Assembly: GCF_014897815.1 (NCBI RefSeq)
Contig: NZ_JABUZG010000046.1
Span: 62,001 to 126,000 of the forward strand
DNA length: 64,000 nucleotides
Source of the DNA: Psychrobacter sp. PG1
Lineage (GTDB): Bacteria; Pseudomonadota; Gammaproteobacteria; Pseudomonadales; Moraxellaceae
Direction of reading: 5' to 3'
Below are positions 22,901 to 30,689 of the stretch, one piece after another (positions within the stretch are counted from its first letter, which is position 1; the number at the start of each line of letters is the position of its first letter). The position numbers and the translations under genes are program-made. The notes under the pieces were generated by a model. That model was not told where the DNA came from and ran no database searches. It saw only the letters and a program-made list of their open reading frames with translations.

Positions 22901-23928
22901 GCTTTTAAGCGCTCAATCTCATCGACTGCTTGCTCACGCTGTTGATCCAAGCTGGCAAGCTGTTGCTCAATAGCGGTCAGCTGTGACTTGGCATCACCTA
23001 ATTGATGCTCTGCTTGTTGATAGCTTAGCTGCTGTTGATAATGGTTGCTTTGCGCATCGTCTTTTAGCCACTGCTCTTGATTGATATGCGCGGCAAGTTT
23101 ATCTTGCTTGGCTTTTAGGGTGTCATAGTTGGCTTGTAAAGTTGATACTTCAGTGGCGCTGCGCTCATGCGCTATTTTTTGCTGCTGCTGAGTATGCTTG
23201 GCTTGATAGAGCTGCTGAATGGCAAGCTGCTGCTTGATATCAGCAAGCGCTAATGCCAGCTCCTCATAACGCTCAGCACTGGCAGCTTGCTTAGACAGAC
23301 GCTTTTGTTGGCTGACCAGCTCACTTTGCATATCATGCAGACGTGCCAAATTATCTCTAGTTTTCTCTAACTTCTTTTGCGTTTCTTCACGGCGTGCTTG
23401 ATAGCGCGACACCCCTGCTGCCTCTTCGATAAACTCACGCAGCTGCATCGGGCTAGACTCAACGATACGCCCAATCATACCTTGCTCAATCACCGCATAG
23501 CTACGTGCGCCAAGTCCCGTACCCAAGAATACATCGACCACATCACGGCGACGACAGCGCGTACCATTGATAAAATAATCCGAGCGACCTTCCTTATTTA
23601 CCTGACGACGAACGGACAGTTCTTGATACAGATTAAATTCATGGCGAATACCGTTTTGCTCATCTTGCGTATGCTCAAAGGTTAGCTCAACGCTAGCGAC
23701 ACTTTTGGCGGCTTTATCTTGCGTACCCGCAAAGATAACATCACTCATCGCCCCGCCACGCAGCTGCTTGGCAGAGGTCTCGCCCAGCACCCAACGAATG
23801 GCATCAATGACGTTGGATTTGCCACAGCCGTTCGGCCCAACGATGGCGGTGATACCATGACGAAAGGTAAAAGTCGTAGGATTGGCAAAGGATTTAAAGC
23901 CTGCCAGCTTTAGAGATTTTAGGCGCAT
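19957..23928 (-). CDS. smc: Chromosome segregation protein SMC
   Basis: A 1323-residue ATPase of the condensin type. The N-terminal Walker A GPNGCGKS is at 31-38, with QLRGG and [15 protein letters not shown] after it. The C-terminal signature [18 protein letters not shown] and Walker [16 protein letters not shown] complete the ATP site. Two very long glutamine-rich coiled coils surround the hinge near the middle (about 530-760), which looks enlarged and contains polar insertions. At 1323 residues it is longer than the 1150-1200 usual for SMC. scpA and scpB are not in this window. Several long open frames on the opposite strand are codon-bias shadows. Confidence 0.97.
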   Translation of the reverse strand: MRLKSLKLAGFKSFANPTTFTFRHGITAIVGPNGCGKSNVIDAIRWVLGETSAKQLRGGAMSDVIFAGTQDKAAKSVASVELTFEHTQDEQNGIRHEFNLYQELSVRRQVNKEGRSDYFINGTRCRRRDVVDVFLGTGLGARSYAVIEQGMIGRIVESSPMQLREFIEEAAGVSRYQARREETQKKLEKTRDNLARLHDMQSELVSQQKRLSKQAASAERYEELALALADIKQQLAIQQLYQAKHTQQQQKIAHERSATEVSTLQANYDTLKAKQDKLAAHINQEQWLKDDAQSNHYQQQLSYQQAEHQLGDAKSQLTAIEQQLASLDQQREQAVDEIERLKAEQAEQQTVLEALRPKLIELTNKRDSHKRNEQPLQRAYHDTQNQLSRLQDEARSLEQQQAINSQAQKRYQQNNEKWQRRHTNWQHLWQQLKQSLSTSSNNKGSDAQAPTDAQNLQQTLAAQVAELNKQLHQIERQQDSVDERLSELQPQAQDLQQQLHTQQRELSESEKRHAVLAGEYDTLHQILHPKPASKSQQSADAKTADVKSDLESKIVSDYSQLTITTLRDQIELSAKGQQHAKLLDSVLALWLDSHVLVSNQTYQPNVNNVSADSEQTHSLWQVLEHELKDLFVYQNAQTNTVEKSSIKIETGHSLWLSAKKNEVNTKPLVSELPESLIDKILPLSQLISAPNLALWRQCYLYIAQPETDNKQTLEALAKILKVLPSSAILLTTDGWLISRQGTMNLSKFAGAQDGQNGSNNSNSQFLTQRLQQRSRLQALEALLDDFETKIQDQQKAIANNQRNYDAMTVSLEETRAQAEQLTRDKHQYQQKLTTQRANAERLQADSHRLNADKAALEQEQQELVQEQQSLNHEQQDIQNKIAALTPQIADARAATQQLQAERSELSRNRQADDDAWQALQLRIQQSEMRLEHSVSSLARASAQFEKSLQSEQNLKTRHEQQQNTLPALQAELQTAQTACDAQQAVLTGRETALTVLKQEYNQQQVELDSLQNTLQTQQSALAHHSTELALSAAKLEDASSHTQEALDAYYKVSHKYKAQSDIAQHPQHQQQVMSVSNLLADFIAHDRRVRPDKIADLESEREQLEQQLSKIGAVNLAAVAELAEVNERLEPLAQQTADIAASMQTLTEAIASIDETTKTLFMQTLDAVNIELANLFAKVFGGGQASLTLNTDDMPVNAPKSEQWRAGLTLMAQPKGKRNSRLAVLSGGEKTLTALSLIFAIFKQHPAPFCVLDEVDAPLDDANVARFTSLIHELADDLQFIFISHNKLTMQIADELKGVTMPSAGISTLVSVSLDEAARYLSD

Positions 23929-24067
23929 GAAGGATCAGTAAATATGGCGAAAACAGGCGGCTATTCTACCTCAAATTGTGTTAAATTTTTAGGGTTTGTG
24001 ACAGATGCTATAATATGGCTTAAAATAATAATTATTCATATAACTATCAAAAAATAAGAGTATAAAA

Positions 24068-24367
24068 ATGCCTAACTATAATCCGCAAGAACTACAGCAA
24101 AAATATGAGCAATGGTGCGAGCTGCATCGTCAACAGCTTGAGGCGCAGCAGCAGTTTTTGCAAGCTGAAGCATTGCAAAATGAGTTGAAAAATTACTACC
24201 TAGACCCGCAATGGATGGCAGATCGTGAAGCGGATCTGCCAATTGAGTATTCATGTGATGAATACTCTATCTTTAGTGAAGATGCGCTGTGGAGTATGCT
24301 CAGCGACCATGATGAGCTAGCAAGAAAATGGATGCGTTTGGGGCTGGATGCGATTGATAAAAAATAG
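24068..24367 (+). CDS. DUF4298-like small protein
   Basis: A 99-residue cytoplasmic protein. The N-terminal half is a glutamine/glutamate-rich helix; the second half has NYYLDPQWMADREADLP, then SIFSEDALWSMLSDHDELARKW. This spacing of YY...W..D.EA, a short loop and LSEDA-like SEDALW, then a final helix, follows DUF4298, a family of small proteins of unknown function. The start ATG at 24068 begins immediately with the helix; its ribosome binding site is weak (AAGAG 13 bases upstream). Confidence 0.75.
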   Translation: MPNYNPQELQQKYEQWCELHRQQLEAQQQFLQAEALQNELKNYYLDPQWMADREADLPIEYSCDEYSIFSEDALWSMLSDHDELARKWMRLGLDAIDKK

Positions 24368-24380
24368 GATTTCTTTAAAA

Positions 24381-24902
24381 TTAATAAAAGATAGTAAATA
24401 AATAAAGATACTTCTGAGGAGTGGCTATTTGTGTATATTCATTAGCATATTGTTTGATAACCTTTAATAGTTTGTCAGCCTCTCTATCAAATGCCTGTTT
24501 AATGATCTCACATTGCTCAAAACTACCAGCATATAGTTCAGTGTATAAGTCGATCAGTTGCTTAGAGAACTTTTCATAGTCCTCCTCTAATAATGGGAAG
24601 TGCAACATAATCAATGTTTCTACTTCTGTCATCAACATCATAAACGTCTCTATGGGAACGATTAAACTTTCACCTCTAGAGCGAAAGTAGATACCCTCGT
24701 GAACCATATAGGTTAATTTATATAATTTGATAATCAACTGCTCATATTTCTCTCGTTTAAATACTTGTATTTCTTTTTTATATTCTAGTCCTAACTTTAG
24801 AAGATCACGCTTGTGGTTTTGCCAATTTAATATAGAACTCGTTGCAAATGAAATTGCTCCCCCTAAAGCAACACTTAGAAGACTCACTAATACTACATCC
24901 AT
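24381..24902 (-). CDS. Hypothetical membrane-anchored protein
   Basis: A 173-residue protein, no family recognised. One hydrophobic segment lies at residues 4-24 (VLVSLLSVALGGAISFATSS), followed by basic WQNHKRDLLKL and a long helical, charged cytoplasmic part to the end. The layout resembles small phage- or island-type membrane proteins with an N-terminal anchor and helical tail. Codon use is AT-rich compared with the neighbours. It is convergent with the DUF4298-like gene (13-base gap) and 44 bases downstream of the TauE/SafE gene's stop. Confidence 0.65.
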   Translation of the reverse strand: MDVVLVSLLSVALGGAISFATSSILNWQNHKRDLLKLGLEYKKEIQVFKREKYEQLIIKLYKLTYMVHEGIYFRSRGESLIVPIETFMMLMTEVETLIMLHFPLLEEDYEKFSKQLIDLYTELYAGSFEQCEIIKQAFDREADKLLKVIKQYANEYTQIATPQKYLYLFTIFY

Positions 24903-24946
24903 TCATCACCTTCCTAAAAACACTGCCTAAGTTAGAGTATAAATTT

Positions 24947-25753
24947 CTAGAGAATTCCAATCCCGCTTAACAACAGCTGCCCGCCTGCAAACAATAACAA
25001 CACCCCAAAGGCACGCTTAAGCGTTAGCGCAGGCAACTGGTGCGCAAGCTTGGCACCGACTTTTGCCATCGCAAAGCTAGCGACAGAAATACATAAAAAT
25101 CCCGTGATATGCACAAAGCCTATCGTGCCCTCAGGCAGATTGACAACATCTTGCCCGAACCATGCAAACCCTGCCGCGCCAGCCAATGCAATCGGTAAGC
25201 CACAAGCGGCAGATGTGCCGACCGACTGCTTCATCGGTAACCCCGCCCAATTTAAAAACGGTACGGTTAAGCTGCCACCGCCAATACCAAAAATAGACGA
25301 CGCCATGCCAATCCCTGTACCCGCGCTAAACTGTACGCCAGTTGACGGTAGCGGTTTACCCAGCTGCTCTTTATTGGACAAAAACAGCATTTTTAAAGCA
25401 ACCAATAACGCGCCGATACCGATGATGGCTTGCAATACTTTACCGTCAATCATATCGGCAATACCAGCTCCCACCAAACTACCGATGACCAAGCCGAGTG
25501 CCATTTTGCGCCATACTTCCCAGCGCACGCCGCCACGCTTATTGTGCGCAGTCATTGAGCTGATCGAGGTCACAACGATGGTCGCCAGTGACGTACCAAT
25601 CGCCAAATGGGTCACCACTTCTGGTGAAAAATCATAAGCGGTAAAAATCCATACCAATGCTGGTACGATAATCATGCCGCCGCCAACGCCAAATAGACCT
25701 GCACTGACACCCGCAAATGCCCCTGCAATCACAAACCACACATATAACATCAT
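24947..25753 (-). CDS. TauE/SafE family permease
   Basis: A 268-residue inner-membrane protein with about eight hydrophobic segments. Two repeats of the family motif are visible: AGVSAGLFGVGGGMIIVPAL in the N-terminal half and ASSIFGIGGGSLTVPFLNW in the C-terminal half. Members export sulphite, sulphoacetate or related anions, but substrate cannot be assigned here since no sulphur-metabolism gene is adjacent. Length is normal. A long antisense frame inside it is a shadow. Confidence 0.93.
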   Translation of the reverse strand: MMLYVWFVIAGAFAGVSAGLFGVGGGMIIVPALVWIFTAYDFSPEVVTHLAIGTSLATIVVTSISSMTAHNKRGGVRWEVWRKMALGLVIGSLVGAGIADMIDGKVLQAIIGIGALLVALKMLFLSNKEQLGKPLPSTGVQFSAGTGIGMASSIFGIGGGSLTVPFLNWAGLPMKQSVGTSAACGLPIALAGAAGFAWFGQDVVNLPEGTIGFVHITGFLCISVASFAMAKVGAKLAHQLPALTLKRAFGVLLLFAGGQLLLSGIGIL

Positions 25754-25945
25754 CGAATCAGCCTTTTATCACACTTATTTTTATAAAAATTCTTTAGTTT
25801 TATAATCACTTGCCTATCGCATTTGCTAAATCATAATCCGACCTTTATGCTGTTTATTTGATACTGTCTAATCGTGACAATCTCATGACAATCGCCCAGT
25901 ATAACAAAGATTATCCACGCTATATTAACCACATCGACGAAACTT

Positions 25946-26905
25946 ATGCCGCCATTTTCCAATTTTTCTGACGACTCATTAGAGCTTCATCATTTACCAC
26001 AGCTGAACCATCGCCACCTTGTCAGCAGTGCCTCTACCAATAGCGAGCTAATAGCAGATGTACAACATGGCACGTTAAATGCTGCGCAGATGCATCTACT
26101 GACCGCTGAAACCCAAAGTGCAGGTCGTGGGCAGCACGGGCGCTCGTGGCAATCACCGCGCGGCAATGTCTATCTGTCGTTATATCACCCTGTTCATCTG
26201 CCGATTAGCGGTCTACTGTCGCTGATTATCGGCGTTGAACTGGCAAAAATGCCCGTTATTCAAATATTAAATGAGCAATTGCACGCGCAAGGATTGACGC
26301 CAATTGGGGTAAAATGGGCAAATGATTTGGGCTTTTATCAACTGCCATCTGACTCAGTGTCAAATGGGCCCAAACTGGCAGCACAGACCCTACCTTTTAA
26401 TAAACTTGCGGGTATTTTAATAGAACCTGTTACCCAAACGGGCAAATTGGTCGGCGTGGTGATGGGCGTAGGACTTAATGTACAGGCAACGCCCAAACTC
26501 ACTGCGAAGACCTCTGAAGGCATGAGTTATCAGGCGATTAGCCTACAGGATATTTATGAGAGGCTAAAACCAGAGACAGATATTGTGAGTCTGCCAAGCC
26601 TAAAAATACTTTACCAACAAATGAGTAAAGCGCTGCTAGCCGCGATGACACGCTTTGAGCATCTAGGATTAGAGAAGCCCACTGGTCAAAGCTATAATTT
26701 GGACAGCTTTTTAAAACAGTTTGATTCGATGGACGCATTGGCAGGATTACGCTTGCACGTTACTCAAGAGCATAACGGTAAAACAGATAGCATCACAGGT
26801 TATGCTTGTGGTCTTGATACACATGGATGTTTGCAATTGCGTCAAGATAGCGGTAAGATTTCTGCGCTTTTTACCGGACGCATCGACGTTATTGATAAGG
26901 CTTAA
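25946..26905 (+). CDS. birA: Biotin--[acetyl-CoA-carboxylase] ligase, no DNA-binding domain
   Basis: A 319-residue enzyme that activates biotin with ATP and attaches it to a lysine of biotin carrier domains. The biotinyl-AMP loop GRGQHG lies at residues 60-65, KWAND with the catalytic-region lysine at K122, and NKLAGILIEP with GVGLNV form the rest of the site. The protein begins directly with the catalytic domain; the N-terminal winged helix of E. coli BirA is absent, so it should not repress the biotin genes. Substrates include the methylcrotonyl-CoA carboxylase encoded at 30690-32819. coaX follows 37 bases downstream. Confidence 0.93.
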   Translation: MPPFSNFSDDSLELHHLPQLNHRHLVSSASTNSELIADVQHGTLNAAQMHLLTAETQSAGRGQHGRSWQSPRGNVYLSLYHPVHLPISGLLSLIIGVELAKMPVIQILNEQLHAQGLTPIGVKWANDLGFYQLPSDSVSNGPKLAAQTLPFNKLAGILIEPVTQTGKLVGVVMGVGLNVQATPKLTAKTSEGMSYQAISLQDIYERLKPETDIVSLPSLKILYQQMSKALLAAMTRFEHLGLEKPTGQSYNLDSFLKQFDSMDALAGLRLHVTQEHNGKTDSITGYACGLDTHGCLQLRQDSGKISALFTGRIDVIDKA

Positions 26906-26942
26906 ATCAAAGACCCAATGGGCACGATATAAAGGGATTTTT

Positions 26943-27671
26943 ATGCTCTGGTTAGATCTTGGCAACACCCGTCTAAAATACTGGCTCACCGATGATATCG
27001 GACAAATAGTCGCGCATGATGCCAAGCAACATTTGCAAGCGCCTGCCGAACTACTGATGGGTTTGACCGATCGCTTCGAGCGTTATGCGCCTGATTTTAT
27101 TGGTATCTCATCGGTGCTGGGCGACGATTTGAATGTTAAAGTGTCAGAGACGTTAGGTCGTCTGAATATTCCGTTTGAGTTTGTCCATGTCGATGCCGCG
27201 CATGCTTTGATGAAGAGTGCTTATAATGACGAACAGCTTGGCTGTGATCGTTGGCTACAGATGCTCGGCGCCGTGGATAAGAAAAAACGTCAATGCGTGA
27301 TTGGCTGCGGTACTGCGGTGACCATTGACTTGATTGATCATGCTGAGCATTTGGGCGGTTATATTTTCCCCAGTATTTATCTGCAACGTGAGTCACTGTT
27401 TTCGGGCACTAAGCAAATCACCATCTCCAATGGCACCTTTGATAGTGTGGGTCAAGGCATGACCACACAAGATGCGGTACATCGCGGTATCTTGCTCTCT
27501 ATCGTCGGTGCCATCAATGAGATTAGCCATCGCCATCCCAACTTTGAAGTCATCATGACGGGTGGTGATGCAGCTATTATTTCTCAGCATGTTAATCGAC
27601 CAGTACGTTTGCGTGATGACTTATTGTTGAATGGTCTGGCACGATATTTTGATCATACCAAACAGTCGTAA
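26943..27671 (+). CDS. coaX: Type III pantothenate kinase
   Basis: A 242-residue kinase for the first step of coenzyme A synthesis. The phosphate loop MLWLDLGNTRLKYWL opens the protein; GCDRWLQMLGA and GCGTAVTIDLI carry the pantothenate and second phosphate motifs, and GGYIFPS follows. The start ATG at 26943 places the DxGNT motif at the N-terminus as usual; the longer frame from 26721 runs inside birA. Pairing with birA is common in this group (Baf in Bordetella). CoaD, a later enzyme of the same pathway, is at 5538. Confidence 0.95.
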   Translation: MLWLDLGNTRLKYWLTDDIGQIVAHDAKQHLQAPAELLMGLTDRFERYAPDFIGISSVLGDDLNVKVSETLGRLNIPFEFVHVDAAHALMKSAYNDEQLGCDRWLQMLGAVDKKKRQCVIGCGTAVTIDLIDHAEHLGGYIFPSIYLQRESLFSGTKQITISNGTFDSVGQGMTTQDAVHRGILLSIVGAINEISHRHPNFEVIMTGGDAAIISQHVNRPVRLRDDLLLNGLARYFDHTKQS

Positions 27672-27701
27672 TCATTTTATGAACCTTATAAAATGATTAA
27701 T

Positions 27702-27736
27702 AAAAAAGCAGTACGTTTTAGGCGTACTGCTTTTTT
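27702..27736. terminator. Terminator shared by coaX and the TonB-C-like gene
   Basis: AAAAAAGCAGTACG and CGTACTGCTTTTTT with a seven-base loop, between convergent genes. Confidence 0.9.
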
Positions 27737-27768
27737 GGTTTAAACACGTCTAACTTCTCTATTACTAC

Positions 27769-28254
27769 CTATGGCACTGTAAAAATGATAGGTAAGCTAA
27801 AACTTGCCATTACGGCTTTTCCTTTAACCATGACTGGTTTCATTCGGCCGCTTCTTACCTGTCGAATAGCATTCTCATCCAAGCATTGATTACCGCTGCT
27901 TTTTTTGAATTGTACTCTAGTAATTTTGCCTTGTTTATCAATCGATCCATATAACAAGAGAGTGAGCTTATCGCCGGTACTCATAGTGTTTATACAATGA
28001 GATTCGATTCTCAAAATAGGTCTTACCACCCAATTTGCATTGCTAATAGAAATTTGAGTAACGGGTTCACGATTAGACAAATCAACCAGCTCTGCCTGTG
28101 CAGGCACCATACTCGCTGTCATCGTAAATAATGCAAACAGAGTGGTTAACAGACCATAAGTACTGATAGATTTTATGTTGGTAAGAAAATGAGAAGCTGT
28201 CTTGTTGGAAGCTATGTGATTAAGAGCGAACTTGGTATTTCGTTTACGAATCAT
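27769..28254 (-). CDS. Secreted protein with a TonB C-terminal-like domain
   Basis: A 161-residue protein. A long N-terminal region ends in the hydrophobic YGLLTTLFALFTMTASMVPAQAELV, which looks like a cleavable signal peptide (AQA). A TonB-C-like fold follows: GSIDKQGKITRVQFKKSSG, CLDENAIRQVRSGRMKPVMVKGKAVMASFSLPIIFTV, the pattern of a strand, LDxxA helix and final strand. It has no proline-rich spacer and probably no retained anchor, so it is not a normal TonB. Two cysteines may pair. Standalone domains of this kind occur in Moraxellaceae; role unknown. The true start may be later than 28254. Confidence 0.75.
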   Translation of the reverse strand: MIRKRNTKFALNHIASNKTASHFLTNIKSISTYGLLTTLFALFTMTASMVPAQAELVDLSNREPVTQISISNANWVVRPILRIESHCINTMSTGDKLTLLLYGSIDKQGKITRVQFKKSSGNQCLDENAIRQVRSGRMKPVMVKGKAVMASFSLPIIFTVP

Positions 28255-28280
28255 TATAAAAGTCTTTTATTTAAGTCATT

Positions 28281-28322
28281 AAAAAGTGCCACGCTATGAA
28301 AGACATAACGTAGCACGTTTTT
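28281..28322 (-). terminator. Probable terminator of the leucine-catabolism operon
   Basis: Minus strand GTGCTACG and CGTGGCAC form an eight-base stem (one T-G pair) with a long loop, then TTTTT, about 57 bases past the ivd stop. Confidence 0.65.
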
Positions 28323-28379
28323 AGTTTTACAGTGAACATAATTCGATAAAAATTAGCTAATTATTTATACCTATTAGTA

Positions 28380-29567
28380 TTATTTGGTCTCATTAAACAA
28401 CTCACGACCGACCAACATACGGCGAATTTCACTGGTACCTGCACCGATCTCATATAGCTTGGCATCGCGCCAGTAGCGACCAAGTGGATACTCATTGGTA
28501 TAGCCGTTACCGCCAAATATTTGAATGCCTTCGCCTGCCATCCAAGTGGCTTTTTCGGCACACCATAAAATCACACTGGCACAGTCTTTACGCACTTCTC
28601 GGCTATGACCAGCACCGCGCTGATCTAGCATGTCGAGATTTTTACCAACGGTATATAAGAAGCTGCGTCCTGCTTGCAGTATCGTATACATATCTGCCAC
28701 TTTACCTTGGATAAGCTGGAACTCGCCGATGGCTTGACCAAACTGCTTGCGATCATGGATATAAGGCACAACATTGTCCATCACCGCTTGCATGATACCG
28801 ATAGGACCCGCAGCCAATACAGCACGCTCATAATCTAGCCCACTCATCAGTACCTTAACGCCTTCATTGAGGCCGCCCAAGATGTTTTCGCTCGGTACGG
28901 TCACATTGTTAAAAGTCATCTCACCCGTATGGCTACCACGCATGCCGAGTTTGTCCAGCTTTTGTGCTGTGCCAAAACCTTCCATACCTTTTTCAACGAT
29001 AAAGGCTGTCATGCCTTTGCCGCCTAGCTCAGGATTGGTCTTCGCATAGACCACCATCACATCCGCATCAGGGCCATTGGTGATCCACATTTTAGTGCCG
29101 TTTAACACGTAACTGCCGTCTTTTTCTTCAGCTTTAAGCTTCATGCTAACGACGTCTGAGCCAGCACCCGTCTCACTCATTGCCAAGGCACCGATGAACT
29201 CACCGCTGACCAGTTTTGGCAAATACTTGTGTTTTTGTGCTTCAGAACCGTTACGTTTGATTTGGTTGATACATAGGTTTGAGTGCGCACCATAGCTCAA
29301 CGCTACCGATGCCGAAGCGCGGCTGATTTCTTCCATCGCGACCATATGTGCGACATAGCCCATATTAGAGCCACCGTACTCTTCAGGAACAGTGATGCCA
29401 TGTAGACCGATATCACCCATCTTTTGCCATAAATCCATGGGAAACTCGTCACTACTGTCAATCTCGGCAGCACGCGGGGCGATTTCATTGGTTGCAAACT
29501 GCTGTACCATATCGCGTAATGCATCAATATCTTCGCCAAGCTGAAAATTCAATCCAGGTAAACTCAT
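28380..29567 (-). CDS. ivd: Isovaleryl-CoA dehydrogenase
   Basis: A 395-residue FAD enzyme of the acyl-CoA dehydrogenase family that oxidises isovaleryl-CoA to 3-methylcrotonyl-CoA in leucine breakdown. Visible motifs are [29 protein letters not shown] and the C-terminal [34 protein letters not shown]. The acidic residue in [11 protein letters not shown] sits where isovaleryl-CoA dehydrogenases place their catalytic glutamate. It is the last gene of the leftward leucine operon, 130 bases after the lyase gene. The name liuA is also used. Confidence 0.95.
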   Translation of the reverse strand: MSLPGLNFQLGEDIDALRDMVQQFATNEIAPRAAEIDSSDEFPMDLWQKMGDIGLHGITVPEEYGGSNMGYVAHMVAMEEISRASASVALSYGAHSNLCINQIKRNGSEAQKHKYLPKLVSGEFIGALAMSETGAGSDVVSMKLKAEEKDGSYVLNGTKMWITNGPDADVMVVYAKTNPELGGKGMTAFIVEKGMEGFGTAQKLDKLGMRGSHTGEMTFNNVTVPSENILGGLNEGVKVLMSGLDYERAVLAAGPIGIMQAVMDNVVPYIHDRKQFGQAIGEFQLIQGKVADMYTILQAGRSFLYTVGKNLDMLDQRGAGHSREVRKDCASVILWCAEKATWMAGEGIQIFGGNGYTNEYPLGRYWRDAKLYEIGAGTSEIRRMLVGRELFNETK

Positions 29568-29697
29568 AACTATTCCTTGTGTTTTGATGTTTTTAAATTT
29601 CGATTTTTAATATTTTTTTAAAACCACTATAACTGTATTTATAATGTCATTTTTGAAGTCACAGTCAATCCACTATACTAATTAAGACTGACGTTTA

Positions 29698-30630
29698 TTA
29701 ATGGCGTTTATTGATGATGGCACGTGCCACATTTGAGCCATTTGGACGCTTTAAAAACGCACTGATACGCTCGCCTGCCACGACTAATTTATCTAAGTCG
29801 ATACCAGTGCTGATACCCATACCATGCAGCATATACACCACATCTTCGGTCGCGACATTGCCTGTTGCGCCTTTGGCATAAGGACAGCCGCCCAGTCCAG
29901 CCACTGAGGTATCAAATTCGCTAACACCCATTTGTAGTGCGGCTAGCGTATTGCTCAATGCTTGACCGTAAGTGTCATGAAAATGACCCGATAGCATAGA
30001 GATATCAGTATATTCTAGAGCTGCCTGCAGGGCTCGTTGCACTTTGAGCGGCGTACCAACACCAATGGTATCGGCAATACCAATTTGCTCTGAACCAATC
30101 TCTACCAGACGCTTAGTCACATACGCTACTTGGCTTGGGTCAATGTCGCCTTCATAAGGACAGCCAACCGTACAAGAGATTACGCCTCGTACTTTGATAC
30201 CCTGCGCTTTTGCCGCAGCAGCTACTGGTGCAAAGCGCTCAATACTCTCATCAATACTACAGTTGATGTTTTTTTGGCTAAAGGTCTCGCTAGCTGAGCC
30301 AAAAATAACGATTTCGTCAGGACGGTGCAAAATAGCATTTTCAAAACCGCGCATATTGGGTACTAAGACTGAATAGCAAACCTCTGTATGCCGCGTAGGT
30401 GCGAGCACGTCAAGCAGCGCGCTATTATCGCCCATCTGTGGCACCCACTTTGGCGAGACAAAGCTTGTTGCTTCTAGCTTTTTGACACCTGCCGCAATCA
30501 AATCATTGATAAGCGCTTGCTTAACCTCAGTCGGTACCGTCGTTGACTCATTTTGTAGTCCATCACGCGGGCTGACATCAACGATTCTGACATGGCTTGG
30601 ATATGAATGGTTTGGATACGAATGGCTCAT
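29698..30630 (-). CDS. mvaB: Hydroxymethylglutaryl-CoA lyase
   Basis: A 310-residue TIM-barrel lyase that splits HMG-CoA into acetyl-CoA and acetoacetate, the last step of the leucine pathway. VRIVDVSPRDGLQNE at the N-terminus carries the metal-binding aspartate and catalytic arginine; SGHFHDTYGQALSN gives the metal-binding histidines; the family signature GLGGCPYAKGATGN has the active-site cysteine. The first 14 residues include a small SYPNHSYPSH repeat before the barrel. The gene is also called liuE. Confidence 0.95.
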   Translation of the reverse strand: MSHSYPNHSYPSHVRIVDVSPRDGLQNESTTVPTEVKQALINDLIAAGVKKLEATSFVSPKWVPQMGDNSALLDVLAPTRHTEVCYSVLVPNMRGFENAILHRPDEIVIFGSASETFSQKNINCSIDESIERFAPVAAAAKAQGIKVRGVISCTVGCPYEGDIDPSQVAYVTKRLVEIGSEQIGIADTIGVGTPLKVQRALQAALEYTDISMLSGHFHDTYGQALSNTLAALQMGVSEFDTSVAGLGGCPYAKGATGNVATEDVVYMLHGMGISTGIDLDKLVVAGERISAFLKRPNGSNVARAIINKRH

Positions 30631-30689
30631 GCTTGTCGTCCTTATTGTTATTCGCCTTTTTATGAGACTTTTTTATTAGGCTTGGTCAG

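Noticed and set aside
24381-24902. Hypothetical anchored protein considered as a phage holin or defence gene
   Set aside because: Only one membrane segment plus a helical tail is visible and no phage or defence genes are near, so no such function is claimed.
25050-25637. Open frame of 195 codons on the plus strand inside the TauE/SafE gene
   Set aside because: Antisense shadow of a membrane-protein gene, with an unnatural proline/alanine-rich translation.
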